Positions 8,855 through 21,103 of a DNA stretch of 64,000 nt are shown piece after piece. The stretch is from Rhodobacter sp. (GTDB lineage: Bacteria > Pseudomonadota > Alphaproteobacteria > Rhodobacterales > Rhodobacteraceae), in assembly GCA_027484145.1 (NCBI GenBank), contig JAIXUH010000002.1:620001-684000 (forward strand), written 5' to 3'. Within the stretch, counting starts at the first letter, position 1. Each line of letters begins with the position of its first letter. The translations under genes were made by a program, and so were the position numbers. The notes beneath the pieces are model-generated. The model was given only the letters and a program-made list of their open reading frames with translations. It had not been told where the DNA came from and made no database searches.

Positions 8855-10672
8855 CTATTGTTCGACTGGCAGGCTGAACACCTGCCCCGGGTAGATCAAG
8901 TCAGGGTTGCGGATCTTGTCCTTGTTGGCCTCATAGACCTGAACATACAGAACCCCGTCGCCAAAGGTTTCCTTGGCAATGCCCCACAGCGTAAAGCCCG
9001 GCTGCACCGTAATGCTGATAGGTGCCGGCGCGGCCACGGGCGCAGGCTCGGGGGCCGGGGCTGTCGTTGTGGCTGGCACAGCCGCTGCTGCGGGTGCGTC
9101 GACGGCGGCTGTGGCGGTGGGGGGGGCATCGGTCGCGGGCGCTGTGGCAGGCGCGGCCGGATCGGCGGCGGCAACCTCAGGCGCTTGCGGCGCGGTCTCT
9201 GCGGTTTGTGTTTCGGGTGCTAGAGGAGCCGGAGTCTCCGCCTCGGCGGGCTCTGCGGCTTGGGTGGCAGTGGCAACAGGTGCCTGCGTGCCCTGCTCGG
9301 CGGTTGCGGCCACTTCTGCCGTCGCGGCAGGCGCTGCAGTGGCGGTTTCGGTCACGGTGGCAGAGGTTGCCGCTGCCGGGGCTTCGGCGGCAGGGGCATC
9401 GGGTGCCGGGGTGGCGGATTCGGTCGCGGCGGTGTCCGTTGCGGGCGCTGGGTCAGCCGCAGCCGGTGCTGTTTCTGCCTGTGCCGTCTCTGCGGGTGCC
9501 GTCTCTGCGGGTGCAGTGTCCGCCACTGCTGTTTCTGCCGGTGCTGTTTCTGCCGGTGCCGTTTCTACCGGGGCCGTCGCAGAGTCCGCCTCTGGCGCCG
9601 TCGGTTCCGGGTTGGCCACAACGGCCGGCTCTTGCGCCGCAGCAGCAAGTTCTGTCGGTGCCGCCTCCGGATCAGGGGCCGTTTGCGTGATTGGGGCCGC
9701 AGCCATTTCGGCCAGAACCTCACGCGTCTCGCGCTTGAACGGCGTTTCAAACCGCGCCGTGACCTTGCCCGACGCATCCAACTGATCTGCCCGCAGTGTA
9801 TAGATGCCAGGTGCCGTATCGGCCAACGTCACTTGCCATTGCCCGGCGGCAGATACCACCGCGTCAGCAACAGCCGTGTTGTCAAGGTAAAGCCGAACCG
9901 TCTGCCCGACAGCCCCCCCCCCCGAAAGCTGCACATCCCCTGCCGCGTTATAGGCAATGACATCCAGCGTCACGCCTTGCTCGGTCACTGATGTTTCGGC
10001 GGTGCCGGGTTGCAGAACGGAAACACCTTCATCCGTCACGAGCAAGGCTGCAGGTGGCGCTGCGGGTTCAGGCACTGCGGGTTCGGGCTCGGCAGGTTCG
10101 GGTGCATTTGGCACCTGCGTGGCATCTGCGGCCTCGGGCACGGCATCCGCTGCTGCCACAACATCAGGCGTGGGCGCTTCTGCCGGACCGGCAATGGCCG
10201 CGATGGCAACCGTTTGTGACGACAGCAGCTTGGTTCCATCCGGCAAAATGGCCTGCAACGTCATCAGGCTGGGCTTGGGGTTCGGCGGCAAGGTGAAGAG
10301 CGCCGCAAACTCGCCCGCGCCACTGGCGACGGTTTCGGCGACCGGCTTGCCATCCACCAGAACCACCACCTTTGCATCCGGTTCGGCGCGACCAGCCACA
10401 ACCACATCACCATTCGCATCCACGCGCGAATTGTCAAAGCTGGGCGTCATTGGCGCAGGCGGAGCAACGGGTGCCGCAGGTTCAGGCTGGACCGCTGCCG
10501 TTTGAGGGGCGGCAGGCTGTTCCGCAGGGGCAGCGGCATCGTTGGCGGCGGGGGCCGGGTCGCCCTTGCGGTCAGGCTGCCACAGCAGGCTGCCAAACGC
10601 GGCAACGCCGACAACACCCAACACCACGACAGCGACACGCGCGCCGCCGCCAAGCTCCGACCAAACCGCCAT
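8855..10672 (-). CDS. Membrane-anchored Ala/Pro-rich protein with C-terminal LysM domain
   Basis: A 605-residue protein. Residues about 12-31 form one membrane helix (VAVVVLGVVGVAAFGSLLW). A long Ala/Pro/Glu/Thr-rich, probably disordered region follows, interrupted by two Ig-like or Big-like stretches with alternating beta patterns (about 75-145 and 215-300). The last 50 residues are a LysM domain (SITVQPGFTLWGIAKETFGD, then YPGQVFSLP), which binds peptidoglycan. The low-complexity part includes seven 15-bp tandem units (9466-9570). The layout suggests a protein tethered to the inner membrane and spanning to the cell wall; its exact role is unknown. Confidence 0.85.
   Translation of the reverse strand: MAVWSELGGGARVAVVVLGVVGVAAFGSLLWQPDRKGDPAPAANDAAAPAEQPAAPQTAAVQPEPAAPVAPPAPMTPSFDNSRVDANGDVVVAGRAEPDAKVVVLVDGKPVAETVASGAGEFAALFTLPPNPKPSLMTLQAILPDGTKLLSSQTVAIAAIAGPAEAPTPDVVAAADAVPEAADATQVPNAPEPAEPEPAVPEPAAPPAALLVTDEGVSVLQPGTAETSVTEQGVTLDVIAYNAAGDVQLSGGGAVGQTVRLYLDNTAVADAVVSAAGQWQVTLADTAPGIYTLRADQLDASGKVTARFETPFKRETREVLAEMAAAPITQTAPDPEAAPTELAAAAQEPAVVANPEPTAPEADSATAPVETAPAETAPAETAVADTAPAETAPAETAQAETAPAAADPAPATDTAATESATPAPDAPAAEAPAAATSATVTETATAAPAATAEVAATAEQGTQAPVATATQAAEPAEAETPAPLAPETQTAETAPQAPEVAAADPAAPATAPATDAPPTATAAVDAPAAAAVPATTTAPAPEPAPVAAPAPISITVQPGFTLWGIAKETFGDGVLYVQVYEANKDKIRNPDLIYPGQVFSLPVEQ
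9466..9570. repeat. Seven 15-bp tandem repeats coding for ETAPA-like pentapeptides
   Basis: Seven consecutive 15-bp units with small variations, in frame inside the LysM gene on the minus strand. They encode a run of pentapeptides of the ETAPA type. The unit is a multiple of three, so copy-number change would lengthen or shorten the linker without a frameshift. Confidence 0.85.
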
Positions 10673-10801
10673 CGTCTTCCCCGTTCATTCCCCTTGCCCG
10701 GTGAAACCGGGCCGCGCGGCCTGTTCCCGGCCCCTGCTTTCCTTCACATAGAAACCCCGATATCACTGCGACATGCAACAGATTTTCAAGGAATCCGCAC
10801 G

Positions 10802-11350
10802 ATGACCGCCCTTCGTTCCGTCTGTGTCTTTTGCGGATCACGTCCGGGGCACAATCCGGCCCATGTACAGGCCGCGCGCGACCTTGGCGCAGGGCTTGCC
10901 GAGAAAGGCTGGCGATTGGTCTATGGGGCGGGCGATGTTGGCCTGATGGGCGAAGTGGCGCGCGCGGCGCAAACCGCTGGTGCCCGCACGTTGGGTGTGA
11001 TTCCCACCCACCTGATCGGGCGCGAAAAGGGTAAACGTGACCTCAGCCAGTTCATCATCACCGAAGACATGCATGAACGCAAAAAGGTGATGTTCATGAA
11101 CTCAGACGCCATTGTGGTGATGCCGGGCGGGGCCGGGTCACTGGATGAATTCTTCGAGGTCCTGACCTGGGCGCAGATCGGGCTGCATGGAAAGCCGATC
11201 TTCTTGCTGGACGTGGAAGGCTACTGGCAGCCCCTGCTGGCGCTGATCGACCATACTGTGGCTGAGGGTTTCGCCGACGCCAGTATCCGCACCCTTTTTA
11301 CCGCCCTGCCCGATGTAGAAGCACTGACCGCAGCCTTAAGCGCCGGTTAG
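10802..11350 (+). CDS. LOG-family protein (TIGR00730), probable nucleotide 5'-monophosphate phosphoribohydrolase
   Basis: A 182-residue Rossmann-fold protein of the LOG (Lonely guy) family. Members cleave the N-glycosidic bond of nucleoside monophosphates such as AMP or cytokinin ribotides. N-terminal VCVFCGSRPG, then VYGAGDVGLMG and the PGGAGSLDEFFE motif; the usual PGGxGTxxE has Ser in place of Thr here. The start is the ATG at 10802. The stop overlaps the convergent phosphoesterase gene by 4 bp. Confidence 0.88.
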   Translation: MTALRSVCVFCGSRPGHNPAHVQAARDLGAGLAEKGWRLVYGAGDVGLMGEVARAAQTAGARTLGVIPTHLIGREKGKRDLSQFIITEDMHERKKVMFMNSDAIVVMPGGAGSLDEFFEVLTWAQIGLHGKPIFLLDVEGYWQPLLALIDHTVAEGFADASIRTLFTALPDVEALTAALSAG

Positions 11351-12225
11351 GAAAGGTCCACCACCGTAATCTCGGGCGGCACGCCAAAGCGCACAGGCAG
11401 AATCGAGCAGCCGATCCCGCCAGAAACCACTAGATTGCGGTCATCCTCAACAATATGGCCATAGGCAAACCGGCCGCCAAAGCGTGAAGGCACGATGGGC
11501 GACCAGCCGAACAGCCGCACTTGCCCGCCATGGGTATGGCCGGAAAGGGTAAGCGCCACTTGGTGCGGGACTTTCGGGAAGATGTCCGGCTCATGCGCCA
11601 TCAGGATGATGGGGGCATCATCGGTCACGTGTTCCAAGGTGGCAGGCAGATCGTCAAGGCCGATGATCCCCTTCTCTTTGCGCAAAAGAGCCAGCTGATC
11701 TTCTAGGCCTGCCAACCAGAAACCGCCGATCTTAATGGCCCGGTTTGACAGCACAGGAATGCCTGCCGCCTCAAGCGCGGTCGCATAAAGATTGGGGTAG
11801 CCCCCGGTCTTTTGCGCTGTCCGGTCATCCCACCAGTCGTGATTACCAAGAATGGCATAGGTCCCAAGCCGCCCCTTCGCCTTGCCAAGGATCGGCGCGG
11901 CGTCGGCGATCTTCACGGGCTTCGAGACGAATTTGTGCCCCGCCGCATAGTCGCCAAGGAACAGCACTAGATCAGCCTCCAGCCGGTTCACCTGGGCGAC
12001 TATACGTTCCAGCCGGGCAAGGCCCACATAGGGTTCGCCGACGTGGATGTCCGAGACGATGGCCAAGCGCAGTTTGCCAGCTGTCCAACCCTTGGGGCTG
12101 ATGGCCCAACGTTGAATGCGCAAGCGCAATCCGGGCTCAATAGCAAAGGCATAAACGCAAGAAGTAAGGGCGGCCGCCGTTGCCAGCAGCAGCCCCTTGA
12201 AAAATCCGCGCCGCGTCAGCTTCAC
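11347..12225 (-). CDS. Tat-exported metallophosphoesterase, YkuE-like
   Basis: A 292-residue calcineurin-type phosphoesterase. A twin-arginine signal (TRRGFFKG, residues 4-11) and a hydrophobic stretch to about residue 27 suggest export or membrane anchoring by Tat. Metal-binding motifs appear in order: VSDIHVG (near 60), FLGDYAAG, LGNHDWWDD, MAHEPD and SGHTHGGQ. This is the set found in YkuE-like phosphoesterases associated with the envelope. The start is GTG at 12225, giving a GTGA overlap with the sodB stop, so translation is probably coupled. The substrate cannot be told from sequence. Confidence 0.87.
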   Translation of the reverse strand: MKLTRRGFFKGLLLATAAALTSCVYAFAIEPGLRLRIQRWAISPKGWTAGKLRLAIVSDIHVGEPYVGLARLERIVAQVNRLEADLVLFLGDYAAGHKFVSKPVKIADAAPILGKAKGRLGTYAILGNHDWWDDRTAQKTGGYPNLYATALEAAGIPVLSNRAIKIGGFWLAGLEDQLALLRKEKGIIGLDDLPATLEHVTDDAPIILMAHEPDIFPKVPHQVALTLSGHTHGGQVRLFGWSPIVPSRFGGRFAYGHIVEDDRNLVVSGGIGCSILPVRFGVPPEITVVDLS

Positions 12226-12821
12226 AGCTTGGAAGCGACCGCTTCCCAGTTGACCAGCTTTTCAAGGAAGTTGGCCAGGTACGCCGGGCGCTTGTTGCGG
12301 AAGTCGATGTAATAGGAATGCTCCCACACATCGCAGCCCAAAAGGGCCGTCTGGCCAAAGCACAGCGGGTTCACGCCGTTTTCGGTCTTGGTCACCTTAA
12401 GTGCGCCGTCGTTATCCTTGACCAGCCACGCCCAGCCCGAACCGAACTGGCCCGCGCCCGCTGCTGCGAAATCTTCCTTGAACTTGGCAACCGATCCAAA
12501 GGCTTCGACCAGTGCCTTTTCCAGCTCGCCGGGCATCGCCTTGCCAGCTGGGCCCATCACTTCCCAGAACAGGTTGTGGTTCCAGTGCTGCGAGGCATTG
12601 TTGAAAATGCCATTTTGCGCAACGGCACCAGACTGATAGGTGCCCTTGACGATGTCATCGAGCGATTTCGACTCCCACTCGGTGCCGGCAATCAGCTTGT
12701 TGCCGTTGTCGACATAGGCCTTGTGGTGCAGGTCGTGGTGGAACTCGAGCGTCTCTTTCGACATTCCGAGGGCCGCCAAAGCATCATGGGCATAAGGCAG
12801 ATCGGGAAGGGTAAAAGCCAT
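12222..12821 (-). CDS. sodB: Superoxide dismutase, Fe type
   Basis: A 199-residue Fe/Mn-family superoxide dismutase. The predicted metal ligands are H28 (EFHHDLHH), H82 (WNH), D164 and H168 (DVWEHSYY). Q78 in NNASQHWNH is at the position of the hydrogen-bonding Gln of iron enzymes, where Mn enzymes have Gly, so iron is favoured. The ATG at 12821 has AGAGGAA upstream. There is no signal peptide, so it is cytoplasmic. The downstream phosphoesterase start overlaps its stop. Confidence 0.96.
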   Translation of the reverse strand: MAFTLPDLPYAHDALAALGMSKETLEFHHDLHHKAYVDNGNKLIAGTEWESKSLDDIVKGTYQSGAVAQNGIFNNASQHWNHNLFWEVMGPAGKAMPGELEKALVEAFGSVAKFKEDFAAAGAGQFGSGWAWLVKDNDGALKVTKTENGVNPLCFGQTALLGCDVWEHSYYIDFRNKRPAYLANFLEKLVNWEAVASKL

Positions 12822-12883
12822 GGGAAAATTCCTCTTGGGGGTGTGAAGCTCTGCCGCAGATAAGAGTTTTATCCACGCCAAGG

Positions 12884-13288
12884 TCAAGTGTCGTTCTGGT
12901 AACGCCCGGCTGGGGCATGCGGTTCCGTCTCGCCCATCGGCTGCATCAGTTCCACCTCTGCGCCATCGCGCAAGGCAGTGTAAAAGCAACTGCGCCGGTT
13001 GGTGTGGCAGGCGGGGCCGGTCTGATCGACAACTGCCAACAGGCAATCGCGGTCACAATCCACGCGCAGTTCGATCAGGCGCTGCACGTGGCCCGACGAC
13101 TCGCCCTTGACCCAAAAGGCTGCGCGCGACCGCGACCAGTAGGTGACCTTGCCGCTGGCCAGCGTTTGCGCCACTGAGTCGGCGTTCATCCATGCCATCA
13201 TCAGCACCTCGCCCGTCGCATGATCTTGCGCGATGCACGGAATCAGGCCCATGGCGTCATACTTTAGGCTTGCAGGGTCAAAGGTCAC
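12884..13288 (-). CDS. hisI: Phosphoribosyl-AMP cyclohydrolase
   Basis: A 134-residue enzyme of histidine biosynthesis that opens the purine ring of PR-AMP. It is the stand-alone form, without the HisE pyrophosphohydrolase domain found fused in enterobacteria. Characteristic motifs are LMMAWMN, the W.....FW.KGE.SGH stretch, and the metal-binding cysteines in VDCDRDC and ACHTNRRSCF. It is separate from other his genes here and divergent from the IscU-like gene. Confidence 0.96.
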   Translation of the reverse strand: MTFDPASLKYDAMGLIPCIAQDHATGEVLMMAWMNADSVAQTLASGKVTYWSRSRAAFWVKGESSGHVQRLIELRVDCDRDCLLAVVDQTGPACHTNRRSCFYTALRDGAEVELMQPMGETEPHAPAGRYQNDT

Positions 13289-13354
13289 GGGAACTCTCCT
13301 TGGCGGATGCAGGCACTGGCCCTATCTATGGTGCAGATAACGGGAAAGCGAGCC

Positions 13355-13813
13355 ATGAGCGATACCGACCTGATCAAACTGTACTCCGGGCGCATTCTGG
13401 AACTCGCGGCTGATATTCCCCATGTCGGGCGCTTGCCGGCCCCGGATGCCACGTCACGCCGCCGCTCACCCTTGTGCGGGTCGACGGTCACGGTTGATCT
13501 GGCGCTGACAGATGGGCGCGTTTCAGCCTTTGCACAGGATGTCAAAGCCTGCGCCCTTGGTCAGGCGGCGGCCTCTGTTCTGGGCCGCGCCGTGATCGGA
13601 CGCAGCCCGGCGGAACTGGCACAGGCCCGCGACGCGCTGCAAGCGATGCTCAAGACCGCAGGCCCGGTGCCCCCCGCGCCCTTTGACGGGTTCGAGGTTC
13701 TGCTTCCCGCCCGCGATTACAAGAATCGCCATGCCTCGATTCTTCTGGCCATCGAAGCGGCCGCCGAGGCGGCTCAGGCGGCAAATTTGTCCAAAACGGC
13801 CTCTGGCGCTTAA
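13355..13813 (+). CDS. IscU/SufU-like Fe-S scaffold protein lacking the third cysteine
   Basis: A 152-residue NifU N-terminal (IscU-type) domain protein. Two of the three classical cluster ligands are present: C41 in SPLCGS and C66 in KACALGQAAAS. At the third site the sequence reads KNRHASILLA, with no Cys. From memory this form is common in Rhodobacterales beside normal suf genes, so it may carry or transfer clusters in a modified way or have another role. The ATG at 13355 was chosen because the longer frame has no ribosome-binding site. Confidence 0.82.
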   Translation: MSDTDLIKLYSGRILELAADIPHVGRLPAPDATSRRRSPLCGSTVTVDLALTDGRVSAFAQDVKACALGQAAASVLGRAVIGRSPAELAQARDALQAMLKTAGPVPPAPFDGFEVLLPARDYKNRHASILLAIEAAAEAAQAANLSKTASGA

Positions 13814-13864
13814 CTTCATCATCAGTTTTGCCGTTGTAAGCTGTGGGTCGGGGCAAAAGGGGCC

Positions 13865-15274
13865 ATGATGAACGCCTGCAGCAGTGTTACACCGTCGATT
13901 CAGGTGGCAAAAGGTCTTGACGAGATTGGCGAAAGTGCCATCCGCCTTGGCCATGATATCGTGTCTGTCGCTGGCTTTGTGGACCTGCTGGATCAGCGCA
14001 CCCAGTCGCAACTCCAGTTGATGAAACGCGCCGAATCAGCGGTTGAAGAGGTGGGGCTTTCCAACACCTCGGTGCGCGAGGCAGCCGAACAGCTTGTGGC
14101 GGCCGTTGATGCATCGATGCAGGCGGTGACCCATTCGACCAACCGCATTCAGACCAATTCCGAAAACAGCCGCCATGTGGCCGGTTGGGTGCAAACCCTT
14201 GATGACCAGATGGGTACCATCTCGGGCACGCTGAAAACCATGCAATCCAGCGCGATGCAAATCGGTGAAATTGCGTTGCAAGTCAATATTCTGGCCATCA
14301 ATGCCAAGATCGAGGCTGCCCGTGCCGGGGCAGCTGGCCGCGGGTTTTCCGTGGTGGCCGAAGAAATCAACAATCTGTCGCGCAAAACGGCAACGGCCAC
14401 CGACGGCATTCGCCGGGCCATTGAGGGCCTGTCTGCGGCAATCGGGTCGCTGCGGCGCGAGGCGGAAGATGTCAGTTCCATCGCCGCCGGAACCTTGTCG
14501 GAATATGAAGGCATTGATGCGGCGCTGCGCGACATGTCCACCCATGTGCGCAACGGTCAGGGTGCAGCGCGCCAGATCGCCCAAAAAGCGTTCGAGGTTC
14601 AGGCTGCCAACGAAAGTTTTGCGCCCGTCTTTGCCGAAGTGATCGCCGCCAGCGGCGAGACGGCGCAGCAGGTGGCCACCGCGCGCGACCAGATCTCGGG
14701 CCTGATCGACAACAGCGAATCCATGGTGCAGACGGCGGTCGAACTGGGCGCCTCCACTGGCGACACACCGATGATCATTCTGGCGCAGGAAACGGCGTTC
14801 AACATGGGCGAGGCTTTGGCCAAGGCGGTCGAAGCTGGTCAGATCACGATGTCGCAGTTGTTTGACATGCGCTATCGCGCGGTGCAGGGCAGCAATCCGC
14901 AACAGGTTCTGGCGCCTTTCACCGACCTGACCGACCGCTTGTTTCCCGCGTTCCAAGAGGCGGTTCTGGCAAAAGACCCGCGCATCGTTTTTTGCGCGGC
15001 GGTTGATCAGAACGGCTATCTGCCCACGCACAACCGCAAATTCTCGGCACCCCAGGGGTCTGATCCGGTGTGGAACGCTGCCAACTGCCGCAACCGCCGC
15101 ATCTTCAATGACCGGGTCGGCCTTGGCGCCGGGCGCAACACCCTGCCCTTCCTGATGCAGATCTATCGTCGCGACATGGGCGGTGGTGTCTTTAGCATGA
15201 TGAAGGACGTCTCGGCCCCGATCCGCGTCAATGGTCGCCATTGGGGCGGCCTGCGGGTAGCCTACAAGTTCTGA
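13865..15274 (+). CDS. Soluble methyl-accepting chemotaxis protein with C-terminal sensor region
   Basis: A 469-residue protein with no membrane segment. Residues about 30-300 form the helical signalling domain; the tip, which contacts CheA and CheW, is near residues 137-168 (INAKIEAARAGAAGRGF). The last 140 residues (about 325-469) are a separate globular region ending in GGLRVAYKF, resembling a Cache/PAS-like sensor. This order, signalling first and sensor last, is unusual for chemoreceptors. The start is the first of two adjacent ATGs at 13865. No other chemotaxis genes are nearby. The ligand is unknown. Confidence 0.85.
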   Translation: MMNACSSVTPSIQVAKGLDEIGESAIRLGHDIVSVAGFVDLLDQRTQSQLQLMKRAESAVEEVGLSNTSVREAAEQLVAAVDASMQAVTHSTNRIQTNSENSRHVAGWVQTLDDQMGTISGTLKTMQSSAMQIGEIALQVNILAINAKIEAARAGAAGRGFSVVAEEINNLSRKTATATDGIRRAIEGLSAAIGSLRREAEDVSSIAAGTLSEYEGIDAALRDMSTHVRNGQGAARQIAQKAFEVQAANESFAPVFAEVIAASGETAQQVATARDQISGLIDNSESMVQTAVELGASTGDTPMIILAQETAFNMGEALAKAVEAGQITMSQLFDMRYRAVQGSNPQQVLAPFTDLTDRLFPAFQEAVLAKDPRIVFCAAVDQNGYLPTHNRKFSAPQGSDPVWNAANCRNRRIFNDRVGLGAGRNTLPFLMQIYRRDMGGGVFSMMKDVSAPIRVNGRHWGGLRVAYKF

Positions 15275-15294
15275 CGCAGGCGACCGCGCGCAAG

Positions 15295-15328
15295 AAAAAA
15301 CCGCCGCGCATCACAGGGATGGCGGCGG
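15295..15328 (-). terminator. Rho-independent terminator of the 36-aa gene
   Basis: On the minus strand a G+C-rich hairpin (15301-15328, stem CCGCCGC/GCGGCGG with one bulge) is followed by six T residues (15295-15300). It lies about 85 nt after the stop of the 36-residue gene and faces the 3' end of the chemoreceptor gene. Confidence 0.72.
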
Positions 15329-15412
15329 CAAGTCGCGTATCTGGGGCGCAGGCAGGTCACATCACTTGGGGACAGATGCAACGGGCGCCGGGGAACAGAC
15401 CGCAGGCAGTGC

Positions 15413-15523
15413 TCAGAACGTCAGACAGAAAAACAGGGCGGCAAACAGGGCCGTGACACCCAACAGATCCTCGATCAGCGTAGCGTGCGACCGTACGACG
15501 ATTTCCTTGGCTTGGGCGATCAT
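15413..15523 (-). CDS. Small single-pass membrane protein, 36 aa
   Basis: A 36-residue frame starting at the ATG at 15523, preceded by a perfect AGGAGG ribosome-binding site 6 nt upstream. The N-terminal half is polar (IAQAKEIVVRSHATLIEDLL), the C-terminal half is one hydrophobic helix ending CLTF. It has its own terminator (15295-15328). I do not recognise a named family. The strong start signal and terminator argue that it is translated. Confidence 0.7.
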   Translation of the reverse strand: MIAQAKEIVVRSHATLIEDLLGVTALFAALFFCLTF

Positions 15524-15620
15524 GGCAACCTCCTGTTCTGTGTTGCCTTATTGTTCTCATTTTTGTCGCGCCCTGTAAAGAACTTTTTAAGAACATACAG
15601 GAACATTCTGTGAAAATTGG

Positions 15621-19858
<4,238 letters not shown>

Positions 19859-19877
19859 CATCCGGGCAAGGTAAAGA

Positions 19878-20588
19878 TCAGGCCGAAGCAGCAAGCTTGC
19901 GCGCATCGCCCGGACCCGGATCACGCAGCACATAGCCGCGTCCCCAGACGGTTTCGATGTAGTTCTGGCCCCCCGTCGCCTCGGCCAGCTTCTTGCGCAG
20001 TTTACAGATGAACACGTCAATGATCTTGAGCTCTGGCTCGTCCATTCCGCCATAAAGATGGTTGAGGAACATTTCCTTGGTCAGGGTCGTGCCTTTGCGC
20101 AGGCTCAGCAGTTCCAGCATCTGATATTCCTTGCCCGTCAGATGCACTGACTTGCCTTCGACATCCACCGTCTTGGCATCAAGGTTCACGTTCACCCGCC
20201 CGGTGGCGATCACCGACTGGCTGTGCCCCTTGGACCGGCGAATAATGGCGTGGATACGGGCCACCAGTTCTTCGCGATGAAAGGGCTTGGTCAGATAATC
20301 ATCAGCCCCGAATCCGAACCCCTTCAGCTTGCTTTCTGTATCGTCAGAACCGGAGAGAATCAGGATGGGTGTTTCGATCCGGGCAAGACGGATCTGGCGC
20401 AACACCTCATGCCCCGACATATCTGGCAGGTTCAGGTCCAGCAGGATCAGATCGTAATCATAGAGCTTTGCCAGATCGATCCCGTCTTCGCCCATATCAG
20501 TGCAATAGACGTTCAGGTTGGCATGGGTCAGCATCAGTTCAATGCTGCGCGAGGTCGTGGGGTCATCCTCCACCAGAAGTATACGCAT
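19878..20588 (-). CDS. ctrA: Cell-cycle/developmental response regulator CtrA
   Basis: A 236-residue OmpR-type response regulator. The receiver domain (1-120) carries the phosphoacceptor D51 in ILLDLNLPD, at the Caulobacter position; acidic residues EDD are at 7-9 and the switch Lys is in YLTKPF. The DNA-binding winged helix covers about 125-225 ([22 protein letters not shown]). In Rhodobacterales CtrA controls motility and gene-transfer-agent genes rather than being essential. The C-terminus is KLAASA, an Ala-rich end that could act as a ClpXP degron as in Caulobacter. The ATG at 20588 gives the expected length. A CtrA-like box lies upstream at 20643-20657. Confidence 0.97.
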   Translation of the reverse strand: MRILLVEDDPTTSRSIELMLTHANLNVYCTDMGEDGIDLAKLYDYDLILLDLNLPDMSGHEVLRQIRLARIETPILILSGSDDTESKLKGFGFGADDYLTKPFHREELVARIHAIIRRSKGHSQSVIATGRVNVNLDAKTVDVEGKSVHLTGKEYQMLELLSLRKGTTLTKEMFLNHLYGGMDEPELKIIDVFICKLRKKLAEATGGQNYIETVWGRGYVLRDPGPGDARKLAASA

Positions 20589-20642
20589 CTCTCTCAAACT
20601 CCACGTCGGGCCAGGTTCGTTAACGACTGTGGGGCGCAATGG

Positions 20643-20657
20643 TTAACTACGGGTTAC
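20643..20657 (-). promoter_or_regulatory. CtrA-like binding box upstream of ctrA
   Basis: TTAA-N7-TTAC, one mismatch from the CtrA consensus TTAA-N7-TTAA, lies 55 bp before the ctrA start. A second GTTAAC half-site sits at 20619-20624. Autoregulation of ctrA is known in Caulobacter; here it is inferred from position and motif. Confidence 0.55.
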
Positions 20658-20684
20658 TCTGCCAGAGCGAGACACAAAAACAAC

Positions 20685-20963
20685 TTAAAGTTGTCTATAT
20701 TTTTGGATCGTGGTCACCTTCAATGCTTTCTCACCATGGCGTTCCACCGCGCCGCGCCACAGGGCAAACTCTTCTTCCGACAGGGCATACCGTTCCAGCG
20801 CCTCGGCCTCGCTCAGCAATCCATGGGTCACGGCCTTGACCACCACAGCCTTGCGACTGGCCACCCAGCGGCGGGTTTCGGGCGGGGGCAGATCGGCGCG
20901 GGTCAGAATGCTGCCATCGGGCAGAGTCACCTGCCTTGGGCCATCAACACGCTTGAGATACAT
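20685..20963 (-). CDS. sciP: Small CtrA inhibitory protein SciP (DUF1153)
   Basis: A 92-residue helix-turn-helix protein of the DUF1153 family. The core LPDGSILTRADLPPPETRRW is the family signature and the C-terminal ALKVTTIQKYRQL is also typical. In Caulobacter SciP binds CtrA and blocks its transcriptional activation. Here sciP lies directly upstream of ctrA on the same strand (96 bp gap), so regulator and inhibitor are paired. The start is the ATG at 20963, matching the conserved N-terminus MYLKRVDGP. Confidence 0.93.
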   Translation of the reverse strand: MYLKRVDGPRQVTLPDGSILTRADLPPPETRRWVASRKAVVVKAVTHGLLSEAEALERYALSEEEFALWRGAVERHGEKALKVTTIQKYRQL

Positions 20964-21048
20964 GGGCACGGCTTTCCACATTGGCTTTGTGGCGGGCAGG
21001 GTCGCGCATCAGCCTTAAGCATCCGTGAAGCGAGGGCGTCAGCAGGGC

Positions 21049-21076
21049 TTGAGAGTATCACGCATTTTCCTATATT
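21049..21076 (+). promoter_or_regulatory. Sigma-70-type promoter of mnmA
   Basis: TTGAGA (21049-21054), a 16-bp spacer and TATATT (21071-21076), 27 bp before the mnmA start. Both hexamers are close to the housekeeping consensus. Confidence 0.55.
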
Positions 21077-21103
21077 GCATCGGTTCCCCTGAAAGGCCGC
21101 GCC

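Noticed and set aside
15366-15578. A 70-codon plus-strand frame over the 36-aa gene
   Set aside because: No ribosome-binding site; the minus-strand frame has AGGAGG, a membrane helix and a terminator.
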